Shown here piece after piece: positions 45,308-55,622 of a DNA stretch of 64,000 bases. The stretch is from Facklamia hominis CCUG 36813 (lineage in GTDB: Bacteria > Bacillota > Bacilli > Lactobacillales > Aerococcaceae), in NCBI RefSeq assembly GCF_000301035.1, contig NZ_JH932292.1, forward strand, positions 1,354,857 through 1,418,856, given 5' to 3'. Position 1 is the stretch's first letter. Each line of letters opens with the position of its first letter. The notes under the pieces are model-generated. The model had not been told where the DNA came from, did no database searches, and was given only the letters and a program-made list of their open reading frames with translations. The translations under genes and the position numbers were made by a program.

Positions 45308-46363
45308 TTATTCAGACCGTCTTGAGAGAGCTTGGTAATCAACTTGACGAACTTGTGCCCATTCAAGGAGTGAACCGGACAATAGGAGGTCGGTTTTTTG
45401 CAAGTGAGACAGGTCTTTTACACCTAAGATTAAAAAACTAGCCCTGAGACTTTCGAGCCAGACTTGTAACCACTCGAGGGTCTTTTGTGGTCCAGTTTGA
45501 TCAAGCCTTTTGATGATTTGACCTGCAATGCCACAAGCCTTTGCTCCTAAAGCTAAGGCTTTTAAGTGATCATAGAAATGACGAATCCCTCCTGAAGCTA
45601 GAATTTCAACTTGGTCTTGAAAGGCTAAGCTTTCCAAGAGAGACTCTGGTGTGGTTTGCCCCCAATGACTCAAGGTCTGAAAATCCAAGTCTGTTCGTCG
45701 ACTGTTTTCAACTTGAATAAAATTGGTGCCGCCTCGACCAGATAGGTCAATCGTTTGAACACCTAGTTGAATGAGGCTCTGGATGGTTTTTCGACTCATT
45801 CCGAAGCCAACTTCCTTAACGATAACAGGAACGGATACAGATTCAACAATGGCTTGAATATGATCCATCCACTGGGAAAAATCACGGTCACCTTCTGGCA
45901 TCACGACTTCTTGAGGGGCATTGAGATGGATTTGCAGGGCATCGGCTTCTAAGAGATCAATGGCGGTTTGAGCGGCCTTGGCATCATGATTCGCTCCAAT
46001 ATTTGCTAGGATAAATCCATCGGGGTTGACCTTACGAATCACTTGATAGCTGTCTGATAGACTAGGGTCTTTAATTGCCGCGGAAACAGAGCCAACCGCC
46101 ATTGGTATTTGGCATAAAGCAGCAATGCGTGCAAGTTCTTGATTGTAGTAACGACTCCTTTGGGAACCGCCAGTCATGGCGTTGATGTACAAGGGATAAG
46201 CGTGGTCGCTGCCTGCCCAATGGGTCTTCAAGGATATATCTGCGGCGCTAAGTTGAGGGAGAGAATGATGAATAAAGCGGATCTCTTCAAAAGGGTCCTG
46301 CAAAGGATTTTGTTGAAGTGTTAAATCTAGATGGTCGTCTTTTCGCTGACTGATTGGATTCAT
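45308..46363 (-). CDS. fni: Type 2 isopentenyl-diphosphate delta-isomerase
   Basis: The 351-residue FMN-dependent enzyme interconverts IPP and DMAPP. It has SQRKDDHLDLTLQQ at the start, the family's RKxxHL motif. Further on are YINAMTGGSQ, VPVIVKEVGFGMSR (FMN and substrate lysine region), DLSGRGGTNF and EILASGGIRHF. It is the last gene of the mevalonate operon (14-base gap from mvaK2). The terminator just downstream has been split by an IS. Confidence 0.95.
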   Translation of the reverse strand: MNPISQRKDDHLDLTLQQNPLQDPFEEIRFIHHSLPQLSAADISLKTHWAGSDHAYPLYINAMTGGSQRSRYYNQELARIAALCQIPMAVGSVSAAIKDPSLSDSYQVIRKVNPDGFILANIGANHDAKAAQTAIDLLEADALQIHLNAPQEVVMPEGDRDFSQWMDHIQAIVESVSVPVIVKEVGFGMSRKTIQSLIQLGVQTIDLSGRGGTNFIQVENSRRTDLDFQTLSHWGQTTPESLLESLAFQDQVEILASGGIRHFYDHLKALALGAKACGIAGQIIKRLDQTGPQKTLEWLQVWLESLRASFLILGVKDLSHLQKTDLLLSGSLLEWAQVRQVDYQALSRRSE

Positions 46364-46376
46364 GAATAGACCTCCT

Positions 46377-47498
46377 TTAGATGTCTAGTTTGGGGGCGAG
46401 TTGAAAGTTGAGTGGGTGGATTCCTGATGCTTGCCACTGAGCGAGAATCTGTTGGCTAGCTTGGGAGTCTGTGCCTAAGGCAATGCCGCAATCGCCACCA
46501 CCTGCACCGGAAGATTTAGCAGCATAGCCATATTGATGGCTGATTGTAATCAAGGATTCTAGGGCAGGTGTCTCGATAGGGATATGATAAGCCTGGCTTA
46601 GTGAGATTAAAGCTTGACGGTAGTCATTAATATGAGTCAGGATTTGTTCATTCGCTTGATTTTTAAAAGCAGTGATTAAGTGGTTGACCGTAACCTGTGC
46701 TTGCTTTAAGAAGGCCATCCAAGGGTCAGGATTTAGCTGGCTTCGCGCTTTCAATTGTCCCACTAGATTCTCGGTAGAAGCCGGACTTTGGGTCCAACCA
46801 ATTAAGAGAGTCAAGTCATTTGGCCAGGGAAGGCTTTGGATTTCTAAGAGGGGCCAGTCCTGGCTTAATAAATCTACAAGTCGGATTTGACCGGTTTGCC
46901 ATTGTTTGACCTTGGCTTGGAGAAAGGTCGTATCCGGTGCTTGGTAGCTAAGCAGTCCTCCCTGGCAGTTAGCAGCAAGATCACCAAAACTTCCCTTGGA
47001 CTTAAGAAGGATCATGACGATGACCGCTAATTTATAAAGGGTCATTGAGTGATGGATTCGAAGTCCCTGTTGGTTGAGACAGCTCATGAGGCAGGCAATA
47101 GTGACAGCACCGGAGGAACCTAGTCCCAGTTTGACGCCCTCTTTTGTTCGAAGGTCGGAATTAAAATGAATCTGTAAAGGATGAAAGGGAATCCCAAGCT
47201 CTTGGCAGAGGGATTGGCAAAGAAAGAGGGCCGTTTTGACATATTGCCAATAGCAATCTGCAGAATTTAAGTCTTCCAACTTGGAAAAGCAAAGGCTTGG
47301 AATGCTAGGATCCGCTTGGATAAGCTGCCACTTTCCTTGGTCACTTCTTTGACTAGAAGCTTCAAGATAGTGATTGATAGTTAGCAGGAGGGCTTTTTGT
47401 CCAGGCTCTAGGATGGCATATTCACCGGCTAGATAGAGTTTTCCGGGGACTTTGCAATGGCTAATCGCAGGAATAGTTTGTCGGCTAAAAAGGGACAA
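46377..47498 (-). CDS. mvaK2: Phosphomevalonate kinase
   Basis: The 373-residue GHMP kinase has KVPGKLYLAGEYAILEPGQ at the start, the ATP-binding GLGSSGAVTIACL (residues about 130-142) and the C-terminal KSSGAGGGDCGIAL. It phosphorylates mevalonate-5-phosphate to the diphosphate. It starts directly at the stop of mvaD. Confidence 0.94.
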   Translation of the reverse strand: MSLFSRQTIPAISHCKVPGKLYLAGEYAILEPGQKALLLTINHYLEASSQRSDQGKWQLIQADPSIPSLCFSKLEDLNSADCYWQYVKTALFLCQSLCQELGIPFHPLQIHFNSDLRTKEGVKLGLGSSGAVTIACLMSCLNQQGLRIHHSMTLYKLAVIVMILLKSKGSFGDLAANCQGGLLSYQAPDTTFLQAKVKQWQTGQIRLVDLLSQDWPLLEIQSLPWPNDLTLLIGWTQSPASTENLVGQLKARSQLNPDPWMAFLKQAQVTVNHLITAFKNQANEQILTHINDYRQALISLSQAYHIPIETPALESLITISHQYGYAAKSSGAGGGDCGIALGTDSQASQQILAQWQASGIHPLNFQLAPKLDI

Positions 47499-48488
47499 TT
47501 AATCCACCTCCAAGGCAAAAGGTGCGGGACCGACGGTAGAACAAAGTAGTTGGTCGGTAGCAAAGCTTTTAGCTAATTGCTTGTAGATGGTTGAGACTTG
47601 ATCAAGCGGACAGAGTACTTTGACATTGGGACCTGCGTCCATGGTGAAATAGGCGGTGAGGCCTTGTTTTTCACGAAGATCGCGTACGGCGTTGATGGCT
47701 TTAAGACTACCCGCTTCAAAATAAGTAAAACCAGGATTAGCACTGAGCATGGTTGCGTGCATCTTTAAGGCGTTGTGTTCAGCAATTTGCCCCATCTGGT
47801 CAATGTTACGGTCTTGAATTGCTTTTTTCATTGCTTGCAGGTCTTCAGCAACAGTCTGGGGCCAAAGCTGATAAAAAGGAGAGCTTTCTAGCGTATGCTG
47901 CATACCTTGTCGACTGGAGAAAGGCTTGGGTCCTGAATTAATCACAATAGCGATCATGGCCAAACCCCAATCACCTGAGTCAAGTTGATGGGCAAAAGAA
48001 GATTGGCTATCAGATCCAGAGCCTTTTTCCCACTCTACCAAGCCCCCAAACAAAGATCGACAGGCTGATCCAGAACCTTGGCGGGCTAAAATCGATAGGG
48101 ACTTTGAATCGAGTTCTAGTCCTAAGGCTTGGTTGCAAGTGCAGGCTAAGGCCGCATATGCCGAGGCAGAAGAAGCGAGACCTGCAGCTGTCGGAACGAA
48201 ATTTTTGCTGCTAACTTTGACCTTGAGGTCACATTGGGCAAGATTACGGAAAAGATCGATAAAGCGAGAAATTTTAGCGGTAGCTAGATCGTTTTGTAAT
48301 TGGCCGTTAAGGGTGAATTGGTCCTGTGTTAAGCTGGAATCAAAGTCAACTTGGGTTTGAGTATAAAAAGCATCCAGCGTCATAGATAAGCTGGATGTGA
48401 CAGGAAGAATCAAAGATTGATGACGTTTGCCCCAATACTTAATTAGGGCAATATTAGTGTGAGCTTGAAATTTACTCGAAAGTAGCAT
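47499..48488 (-). CDS. mvaD: Diphosphomevalonate decarboxylase
   Basis: Start at the ATG ending at 48488 (MLLSSKFQAHTNIALIKYWG), with AGGAGG 12 bases upstream; the open frame to 48536 overlaps mvk. The 329-residue enzyme converts mevalonate diphosphate to IPP. Family motifs are NIALIKYWGKR, SLSMTLDAFYT, AAGLASSASAYAALA and AYFTMDAGPNVKVLC, which carries the catalytic Asp. Confidence 0.95.
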   Translation of the reverse strand: MLLSSKFQAHTNIALIKYWGKRHQSLILPVTSSLSMTLDAFYTQTQVDFDSSLTQDQFTLNGQLQNDLATAKISRFIDLFRNLAQCDLKVKVSSKNFVPTAAGLASSASAYAALACTCNQALGLELDSKSLSILARQGSGSACRSLFGGLVEWEKGSGSDSQSSFAHQLDSGDWGLAMIAIVINSGPKPFSSRQGMQHTLESSPFYQLWPQTVAEDLQAMKKAIQDRNIDQMGQIAEHNALKMHATMLSANPGFTYFEAGSLKAINAVRDLREKQGLTAYFTMDAGPNVKVLCPLDQVSTIYKQLAKSFATDQLLCSTVGPAPFALEVD

Positions 48489-48505
48489 GGTAAAAGCATT
48501 CCTCC

Positions 48506-49486
48506 TTAGTGAGCTAAAGCAAGATCTAGTGCCCAAGTCTGACTGGCTCCTGCTGCTTGCATAGCTTCTTCAATGGCGGTAGCTTGAGTATAATCTTGAG
48601 CAAGGGCGATGACACAGCCCCCCAAACCACCACCGGTCAGCTTGGCTCCAAGAGAACCGGCTAGCCAAGCAGCATTGACAATTTGGTCGATTTTGCGATT
48701 AGAGACGCCTAATTGGTTGAGATAATAGTGGTTATAAGACATGAGACGGCCTAATTGAACAATATCCTGGTCGTGGATGGCATGGTAGGCTTGGCGGACG
48801 TAATGTCCAATAGTTTTCATGGTGGTTTGGCAGAATTCAGGCTTGGTTTTTTTCAGTTGGGCAACTTGGCTCACCGCTTGAGAGGTCTTACCAGCCATAC
48901 CAGAATCAGCGACCACTAGATAAGCATTAAGGTTCATTTGAAAGAAACGAGGGGTCTGACTCTTTTGATAGATAATGGCATGATTGGATGCCGTAATCAA
49001 ACTATCAATCCCTGAGGTTGATTCGTGGGCGATCACTTCGGCTTGATTGGTGATCAGTTGCAATTGATAATCGGTGACATTTCGTTGATAAAAATGACTT
49101 AAAGCTCGAATTAAGGCCACAATAACTGCCGCTGAAGATCCCATGCCTCGTTCTTGAGGGATGGTTGAATGAATGGTGATCGCTAAGGGGGTTTGGGGAA
49201 TATGTAGACTAGATAGGGTTAAGGATAAGGCTTTTTTGAGATTATCTAAATGCTTGGGAGCCTGGTTAAGTGGTCCCTTAAAGTATTGGCAGTCAATTTG
49301 GTGGTCAGAGCTGGAACTATGTTGGACGTGAACGGTGATTCCAACACTGGTAAAGGGGAGGGCGATGGCTGGATAATCATAGACTACAGAATGCTCTCCC
49401 ATGAGGATGATTTTACTGTGAGCATAGCCGGTACCGATTTGACTGGATGTCTCTGTGAGCTGGGCGTTAGACTTTTTTAAATCCAT
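48506..49486 (-). CDS. mvk: Mevalonate kinase
   Basis: The 326-residue GHMP kinase has AHSKIILMGEHSVVYDYPAI at the start, RGMGSSAAVIVALIRAL as its ATP loop and KLTGGGLGGCVIAL near the end. It begins the operon mvk-mvaD-mvaK2-fni, which makes IPP and DMAPP from mevalonate. The ATG has GAAGGAGG upstream. The genes that make mevalonate itself (mvaA, mvaS) are not in the window. Confidence 0.95.
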   Translation of the reverse strand: MDLKKSNAQLTETSSQIGTGYAHSKIILMGEHSVVYDYPAIALPFTSVGITVHVQHSSSSDHQIDCQYFKGPLNQAPKHLDNLKKALSLTLSSLHIPQTPLAITIHSTIPQERGMGSSAAVIVALIRALSHFYQRNVTDYQLQLITNQAEVIAHESTSGIDSLITASNHAIIYQKSQTPRFFQMNLNAYLVVADSGMAGKTSQAVSQVAQLKKTKPEFCQTTMKTIGHYVRQAYHAIHDQDIVQLGRLMSYNHYYLNQLGVSNRKIDQIVNAAWLAGSLGAKLTGGGLGGCVIALAQDYTQATAIEEAMQAAGASQTWALDLALAH

Positions 49487-49664
49487 TTGCGACCTCCTTC
49501 TTTTAAAAATACTATATAAATCATGAATTCTATGCTAAAATGAAATGGATTATTCTTAGCTATTATAACAAAAGATGTCCGTAAGAGGCTAGCTATTTTG
49601 CTTGAGCTTGAGTAAAGACTGCATGCCCTTAATGTGGATCTTTTGACTAAGGAGACCTAAATGC

Positions 49665-50603
49665 ATGTTGAATCAATATTATAGTTATTATCCACGTGAG
49701 CAGTGGGCGCAATTTCAAGCGCAAGATTTAGCACTGATCTCTCCGCAACAGTTGAGTCAGTTGGTGTCTTTAGAGGACCAGCTGTCGCCTTTGGATGTGC
49801 AGGAAGTTTATGGCCCTTTGTTGCATTATATTGAGGCGGATTATCGCTATTTGAGCGCTTATAATCAAGCCAAGCAAGATTTCTTTAACCAACAAGATCC
49901 CTTGCAAAAGCAAGTCGTGAAAGTGCCTTTTTTGATTGGAATCTCTGGCTCGGTCGCAGTCGGTAAGTCAACTACCGCACGATTATTGCATAAGCTATTA
50001 AGTCAGACTTTTCCTCAGCGAAAAGTTGATTTAATCACAACGGATGGTTTTTTATTTCCCAATGAAGTCTTAGAACAAAAGGGCTTACTTAAGCGCAAGG
50101 GCTTCCCAGAGTCCTATGATATGCCGCTCTTGTTAGAGTTTATGGCCCATGTAAAGACCAAGGCGAGCCCCTTCCCGATTCCTCTCTATTCTCATGATCG
50201 CTATAATATCGTTAAGGGTGAATACCAAGTGATCGAAAACCCAGATATTCTGATCGTTGAAGGGATCAATGTCTTCCAATTACCCTCCAATCAACAAATT
50301 TATGTATCGGATTTTTTTGATTTCTCGATTTATATTGATGCGCCGACCGAGTTGATTTATCAGTGGTTTGTGGACCGGTTCTTGGTTCATTTACAGATGG
50401 CTAAGGACGATCCTAGTAGTTATTACTATCAAATGAGTCAGTGGTCTAAGCAAGCTGCTATTGACTATGCCAAGGAAGTCTGGACCACCATCAATTTGCC
50501 TAACTTGATTCAACACATTAAACCGACTCGCTCACGGGCAGATTTAGTGCTGCATAAGAGCGATAACCATTATATTGATTCTGTTTATGTTAGAAAATAT
50601 TAA
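49665..50603 (+). CDS. coaA: Type I pantothenate kinase
   Basis: The 312-residue enzyme makes 4'-phosphopantothenate, the first step to CoA. The P-loop GISGSVAVGKSTTAR is near residues 92-106. LITTDGFLFPNEVLEQKGL and KGFPESYDMPLL are family signatures. The ATG at 49665 follows AAGGAG by 10 bases; an overlapping ATG at 49661 is out of frame. guaA follows after 15 bases. Confidence 0.95.
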   Translation: MLNQYYSYYPREQWAQFQAQDLALISPQQLSQLVSLEDQLSPLDVQEVYGPLLHYIEADYRYLSAYNQAKQDFFNQQDPLQKQVVKVPFLIGISGSVAVGKSTTARLLHKLLSQTFPQRKVDLITTDGFLFPNEVLEQKGLLKRKGFPESYDMPLLLEFMAHVKTKASPFPIPLYSHDRYNIVKGEYQVIENPDILIVEGINVFQLPSNQQIYVSDFFDFSIYIDAPTELIYQWFVDRFLVHLQMAKDDPSSYYYQMSQWSKQAAIDYAKEVWTTINLPNLIQHIKPTRSRADLVLHKSDNHYIDSVYVRKY

Positions 50604-50618
50604 TAAAGGAGTGACAGC

Positions 50619-52163
50619 ATGGAAGCCAGCGTTGAAAAGGTAATTGTTCTTGACTTTGGAAGTCAGTACAACCAATTGATTTCAAGACGGATTCGTGAAT
50701 TTGGGGTGTTTAGTGAATTGCTCCCTAATACCACTACTGCTGAGCAGATTAAAGCAGAGGGTAATGTCGTTGGAATCATTCTCTCAGGAGGACCGCATTC
50801 TGTTTATGGTGAGGATGCTTTTAGTGTGGATCCAAGCATTTTTGAATTAGGGGTACCTGTACTTGGCATTTGCTATGGGATGCAGTTAATTACTCACTTA
50901 TTTAAAGGGAAAGTCGAAGCGGGACAGCAGGCGGAATATGGCCGAGGAGCCATCGATGTTAAGCAAAACCAGAGCGGAATTTTTGCTGGCTTGGCTGAAA
51001 GTGAACAAGTCCTAATGAGTCATAACGACTTGGTGACTAAAGCGCCCGAAGGATTTGCGGTGACTGCTTCTAACCCGCACTGTCCAATTGCAGCCATTGA
51101 AGATCAAGAACGCAAGATTTATGGGGTGCAATTCCATCCGGAAGTTCGCCACTCACTGAATGGAAACCAAATGCTGAAGAATTTCGTATTTGGAGTCTGT
51201 CATGCGTCAGGTGATTGGAATATGGAGAACTTTATCGATCTTCAGATTCAAGAAATTCGTGACCGTGTTCAAGACAAGAAAGTCTTATTAGGACTATCCG
51301 GTGGGGTAGATTCCTCGGTTGTCGGCGTATTGCTCCAAAAAGCGATTGGTGATCAGTTAACCTGTATTTTTGTGGATCATGGTTTATTACGAAAAGATGA
51401 AGGAGACAAGGTAATGGCTTCCCTAGGGGGAGACTTTGGCTTAAATATCATTCGTGTGAATGCTAAAGATCGCTTCTTTAAAAAGTTAGCCGGAGTGGTT
51501 GACCCTGAACAAAAACGTAAAATTATTGGCAATGAATTTGTTTATGTTTTTGATGATGAAGCTGCTAAATTAGAAGGTGTTGACTTCTTAGCTCAAGGCA
51601 CCTTGTATACAGATATCATTGAGTCCGGAACAGAGACAGCTCAAACGATTAAGTCTCACCATAATGTGGGAGGACTACCGGAAGATATGGCCTTTGAATT
51701 GATTGAGCCTTTGAATACCTTATTCAAGGATGAGGTTCGAGCTTTAGGAACCGCATTAGGTATGCCAGATTCCATTGTTTGGCGCCAACCTTTCCCAGGT
51801 CCTGGTCTAGGTATTCGCGTTTTAGGTGAAATTACCGATGAAAAGGTGCATATCGTTCGTGAAGCGGATGCGATCTTACGTGAAGAGATTGCTTTGAATG
51901 GGTTAGATCGGGATATCTGGCAATACTTTACAGTATTACCTAATATTCGTTCGGTTGGAGTGATGGGGGATGGTCGAACTTACGATCATACCATTGCTAT
52001 TCGAGCTATTACCTCGATTGATGGGATGACGGCTGAGTTTGCACGGATCGATTGGGAAGTCTTGCAGAAAATTTCGAATCGGATTGTGAACGAAGTACCT
52101 CATGTCAACCGCGTGGTGTATGATATCACGGGTAAACCACCAGCAACGGTGGAATGGGAGTAG
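50619..52163 (+). CDS. guaA: GMP synthase (glutamine-hydrolysing)
   Basis: The 514-residue enzyme turns XMP to GMP. The glutaminase domain has GICYGMQ (nucleophile Cys) and FHPEVRHS (His/Glu). The ATP pyrophosphatase domain has [10 protein letters not shown], and the C-terminal dimerisation domain ends [10 protein letters not shown]. The last codons (GAATGGGAGTAG, 52152-52163) are repeated at 52302 and 61529, so the gene end served as an integration site and was kept intact. The 3' end of guaA is a recognised insertion site for genomic islands. Confidence 0.97.
   Translation: MEASVEKVIVLDFGSQYNQLISRRIREFGVFSELLPNTTTAEQIKAEGNVVGIILSGGPHSVYGEDAFSVDPSIFELGVPVLGICYGMQLITHLFKGKVEAGQQAEYGRGAIDVKQNQSGIFAGLAESEQVLMSHNDLVTKAPEGFAVTASNPHCPIAAIEDQERKIYGVQFHPEVRHSLNGNQMLKNFVFGVCHASGDWNMENFIDLQIQEIRDRVQDKKVLLGLSGGVDSSVVGVLLQKAIGDQLTCIFVDHGLLRKDEGDKVMASLGGDFGLNIIRVNAKDRFFKKLAGVVDPEQKRKIIGNEFVYVFDDEAAKLEGVDFLAQGTLYTDIIESGTETAQTIKSHHNVGGLPEDMAFELIEPLNTLFKDEVRALGTALGMPDSIVWRQPFPGPGLGIRVLGEITDEKVHIVREADAILREEIALNGLDRDIWQYFTVLPNIRSVGVMGDGRTYDHTIAIRAITSIDGMTAEFARIDWEVLQKISNRIVNEVPHVNRVVYDITGKPPATVEWE
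52152..52163. other. attL-like core at the end of guaA
   Basis: GAATGGGAGTAG, the final codons of guaA. It differs in one base from GAATGGGAATAG at 52302-52313 and 61529-61540. Confidence 0.65.
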
Positions 52164-52188
52164 AAATAATCACAAGTGATTATTTCTA
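52161..52188 (+). terminator. Palindromic hairpin overlapping the guaA stop codon
   Basis: TAGAAATAATCAC (52161-52173) and GTGATTATTTCTA (52176-52188) form a perfect 13-bp palindrome with 2 bases between. No T run follows, so it is a weak terminator or a recombination site arm. Confidence 0.5.
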
Positions 52189-52301
52189 CGTCCGTCCAAC
52201 GATTGCCGAGCCGTAAGGCGAAAGCAGAGTTGATGACGGCCCATCTGCGTATCAAGAACAAGCAATGCGACGAAAAGGAGCATTGCGCGGCTTGATGAGA
52301 A
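52189..52301. other. Short G+C-richer block between two att-like cores
   Basis: About 113 bases visibly richer in G+C than both sides, with GCAATGC/GCATTGC pairing at about 52260-52286. It lies between the guaA end and the second copy of the core sequence, so it looks like the scar of an earlier island or one end of the present one. No full gene is seen. Confidence 0.4.
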
Positions 52302-52468
52302 GAATGGGAATAGTCGCAAAATTTTCTAAAATGGCTTAATTACAAGCTATCGAGAGAATGAAAAATGGCTATTGGTACTGGAAGCTAAAAAGAATAAATT
52401 GAATAATAGTTCCAGGTGGTTTGCATTTGGGCAAAAAATAAGACCGTAGTTTTAGGCTGCGGTCTTTT
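52302..52468. repeat. Left direct repeat of the guaA island
   Basis: This stretch matches 61529-61698 closely over its whole length: GAATGGGAATAGTCGCAAAA, then CAAGCTATCGAGAGAATG and GGTACTGGAAGCTAAAAAG. It ends in a hairpin AAGACCGTAG/CTGCGGTCTT with a T run. The two copies bound about 9.2 kb. Confidence 0.8.
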
Positions 52469-52777
52469 GCGTACATATATTTTACATAATTTAGCAAATA
52501 AATAATTAATCCGACAATAAAATGTCGGTTTGAGTGTCGATTTGAAAAAAACTGATAAGGAAGTGATTGAACTCCTGATAAAAGAGCCAATCTTTACATA
52601 AATTTAACTTCCAAAAAATAGGTGTAACAAAGCGGACTACTAAAAGAATATTTAAATCTTTATAAGAAAAGAAAATGAAAAATTCACTAAAAATGATGAG
52701 GTGATTGTTTTAGTTTATTAGCAGGGTATTGGAGGGTATAATATATTTAATAATAATTTGGAAAGGATGTGGGACTT
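52469..52777. other. Gene-free stretch at the left of the island
   Basis: No convincing gene. A small hairpin CCGACA-ATAAAA-TGTCGG lies at 52511-52528. The end of the stretch provides the AAGGA site for the exonuclease gene. Confidence 0.5.
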
Positions 52778-53673
52778 TTGGCTAATAAGAATTATACAAA
52801 GCAAATAATTAATGATTACTGTGTTTTGGACACAGAAACAACAGGTCTATCCTCATACTATGATGAAATTATAGAAATTGGAATTTTAAAAGTAAGAGAT
52901 AATAAAATTGTGGATAGGTATTCTCAATTAATAAAGCCACAATATGAAATTGATTCATTTATTACATCTTTAACAGGTATAACAAACGAGATGGTAAAAG
53001 ATATGCCCGCTATAGACTTTGTAATGAATGATGTATTATCTTTCATTGGAATGGATGTAATAATCGGTCATAATACATCTTTTGACATAAGATTTTTAAA
53101 TGCTGGATTTAAAATAGAGTTAGATAATAAGTATATAGATACTATGCAATTTGCAAGGAAGCTTTTCCCAGAATTAAACCATCATAGACTTTCAGACTTG
53201 ACATCATATTTAGGTCTTTCAAATAATGAACATCGATCTATATCAGATTGTATTGCAACAAAGGAATTATATGACTCAATAAAAGATATTATGAATAAAA
53301 GAGGTTTAGAAATTCAAGACTTATGGGTTAATTCTATTCACGGTGGAAAAGGTATTGATATCAAATTAATACATGCAACAGAAGTAGAAATTGATGAAGA
53401 TAATTTTTTCTTCAATAGACATGTTGTTTTTACTGGTAAATTAGAAAAATGGTTAGGCAGGATGCAATGCAAATAGTAGTTAACCTAGGTGGGTTATTAG
53501 ACAATAATGTTACAAAATCAACAAATTATTTAATACTCGGTAATAATGATTATAATGCGATTCTAAAAGGAAAAAAATCATCAAAGCATAAAAAGGCTGA
53601 AAAATTGAAATTAGAAGGACAAGATATAGAAATTATTGACGAATTTACATTTTATGATTTGATTGAAAGTTAA
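52778..53673 (+). pseudogene. DnaQ-like 3'-5' exonuclease with BRCT domain, frameshifted
   Basis: The N-terminal part has the DEDD exonuclease motifs: YCVLDTETTGLSS, IIGHNTSFDIRFLN and HHRLSDLTSYLG with HRSISDC. The BRCT domain starts VVFTGKLEK and then passes into another frame (MVRQDAMQIVVNLGG, to 53673). One extra A in the run at about 53442-53446 would restore a single protein of about 298 residues. The TTG at 52778 is the best start by its AAGGA spacing; a GTG at 52769 sits too close. Proteins of this kind (DNA polymerase III epsilon-like with BRCT) act in repair or are carried by mobile islands. Confidence 0.75.
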
Positions 53674-53745
53674 TAGTTATTTTATTTGAATAAACTAACT
53701 CGAGGCAGTAGCAATATGGCCATAGTAAATCAATTTAGCATTCCA

Positions 53746-54077
53746 TTATTTTGTGTCATCAATATCATCATCAAACTTATCTTCAACTTCTATCTTAAAT
53801 CCTATTTCATTTTTCATAGAAAGCTCATAAAGGAAAATCACAAACTCTTTCATGCTTGATAGGTTCATAGCGAATGAGCTCCGTCCTGCTAACCAGTCTA
53901 GGGATACATTACATTTATCAGCAATTTCTATAAGCACATCGATAGTAGGGTTATTTTTTCATTTTCATATGTAGAAATTGATGATTGAGGAATGCCCAAC
54001 ATCTCTGCAAATTCTTTTTGAGTTTTATTGTGTAGGGAACGCAGATATTTAAGTCTCTCTGCTATGCTTTTTCTATT
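53746..54077 (-). pseudogene. XRE-family regulator, broken
   Basis: Read on the minus strand, NRKSIAERLKYLRSLHNKTQ, EFAEMLGIPQSSISTYENEK gives a clear helix-turn-helix. A missing A in the run near 53955-53960 then shifts to the frame NPTIDVLIEIADKCNVSLDW, which continues to 53746. No intact start codon precedes the domain. It abuts the truncated relaxase head to head, with no promoter space between. Confidence 0.65.
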
Positions 54078-55507
54078 CCATTACATCCTCTTAAAATTAC
54101 TCTTAAAAAGGCGATAGATTATATATGTAACAGAGACAAAACAGACGATGAAATTTATGTAACTACTCACTTGTTTAGTAGAGAAAATGCTCATAACGAA
54201 TTTGAACTTACCAAGAAGAAATTTGGTTCACGAATAAAGACCTTAGCACATCATCTTGTCCAATCTTTTGTTCCATAAGAAGTTAGTTTTGAAGAAGCAC
54301 ATCAAGTAGGTAATGAACTTTGTGAGAGTGCTTTAGGTGGAAAATATGAATTTGTTTTGGCTACATAAATAGAAAGAAATCATATCCATAATCACATCAT
54401 ATTTAATTCAGTCGATGTTGATGAGGGCAAAGTTTATCATTCCTACTATGGTTCTTATATGAATATCAGAAATCAAAGTGACAGGCTTTGTAGGGAACAT
54501 CATTTATCAGTTATTGATCAAGAAATAAAAAGAGAAATCAATGAAATTAAGCGAAGAATATTTATGAATTGGTATTACTGGAATGAAGATACAAAAGGCA
54601 ACAGTTATAAATCAAGACTTCAATTTGACATTGATAAGCTTATAAAATCTTCAATAAATTGACAAGATTTTCTTTCTAAAATGAAAGAGAAAGGCCATGA
54701 AATTAAGCATGGTAAGCACATTACGTTTAGAAGTGAGAATCAGCAAAGGTTTACTAGAGCAAAGACCATAGGTGAAAATTATTCAGAGAGTTCTATTAAA
54801 AATAGAATCCAGAATAAAGCTAAGGAAATAGGTGTAATTGTTAATTCTAAAGCAAAAGACAGTAAGGCCTATGAACATTGGGCTGATAAACACAATTTGA
54901 ATACAGCAGCTAATAGAATGCTTCAGATTCACGATAAGGGATTTGAATCAATAGCTGAAATGAAAAGAGCAATGTCGAGTTTATCTTATAAAATGAACAA
55001 GTTAAGAAAAGAATTCGATAAGAAAAATTTTGAGCAAAAACTAATTAAGGAGATTGCTAAAAGTCTTCAAACCTGTATCAATAAAAAATTCCACTATGAT
55101 GGCTATAAGAAAAATCCCTAGGACAAGATTTATTGGATGATGAATAAGAAAGATATTGAGGTTATAAAGAGGCCTATGAAGAAGTTGAATTTTTTATCAA
55201 ACAATTTCCTCATCTAAAAAAAGAAACAGCACAAGGATTAAAGCGAAGAAAGGCTAAAGAATTACTTCAAAATTTGAACTCTCATCCAAAAGCTTTACAG
55301 TCAGAGCAGAAAGAATTGGCACAAGAACATAATAGGATAAGCTCAGAATATGAAGAGCTGAATCAATTGAAAATAAATATGGATAAGTATATGAAGAGGG
55401 GTGTAGAGCCTAAGAAAAGTATTCGAGATAGCCTCAAAGTAGTTGAAGCACAAGAACAAAATACGAAACGAAGAAAAATAAAGAAAAAAGAAATAGAAAT
55501 AGGCTAA
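54078..55507 (+). pseudogene. Mobilisation relaxase, pseudogene with several stops
   Basis: A relaxase of conjugative or mobilisable elements. The N-terminal part KKAIDYICNRDKTDDEIYVT and the histidine motif NHIHNHIIFN (54378-54407) are well preserved. In-frame stops interrupt it at 54276-54278, 54366-54368, 54660-54662 and 55119-55121. The coiled-coil tail continues in another frame to 55507. The start codon is missing at the junction with the XRE remnant. It cannot make a working relaxase, so the island is not self-mobilisable by this route. Confidence 0.85.
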
Positions 55508-55517
55508 ACCTAAATTG

Positions 55518-55546
55518 ACTGGTGTTGGATATGACACCAGTTTTTC
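55518..55546 (+). terminator. Terminator after the relaxase remnant
   Basis: ACTGGTGT (55518-55525) and ACACCAGT (55534-55541) followed by TTTTC. Confidence 0.65.
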
Positions 55547-55622
55547 TTTAAAAGGATAGTTGCTTTTGATATAATACCTTTAACATCTAAAAGGAAAAAG
55601 ATTGGTATTGGGGAGGATATAC

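Noticed and set aside
52369-52590. A minus-strand small protein, repeated at 61521-61766
   Set aside because: It arises only because the island's direct repeat is present twice; no ribosome site and no domain.
53746-53937. A free-standing 63-residue protein
   Set aside because: It is the C-terminal part of a frameshifted XRE regulator.
54660-54662. TGA where relatives of the relaxase would be expected to have Trp, suggesting a changed genetic code
   Set aside because: Nearby TAA and TAG stops in the same gene and normal use of TGA as a stop elsewhere show decay, not recoding.
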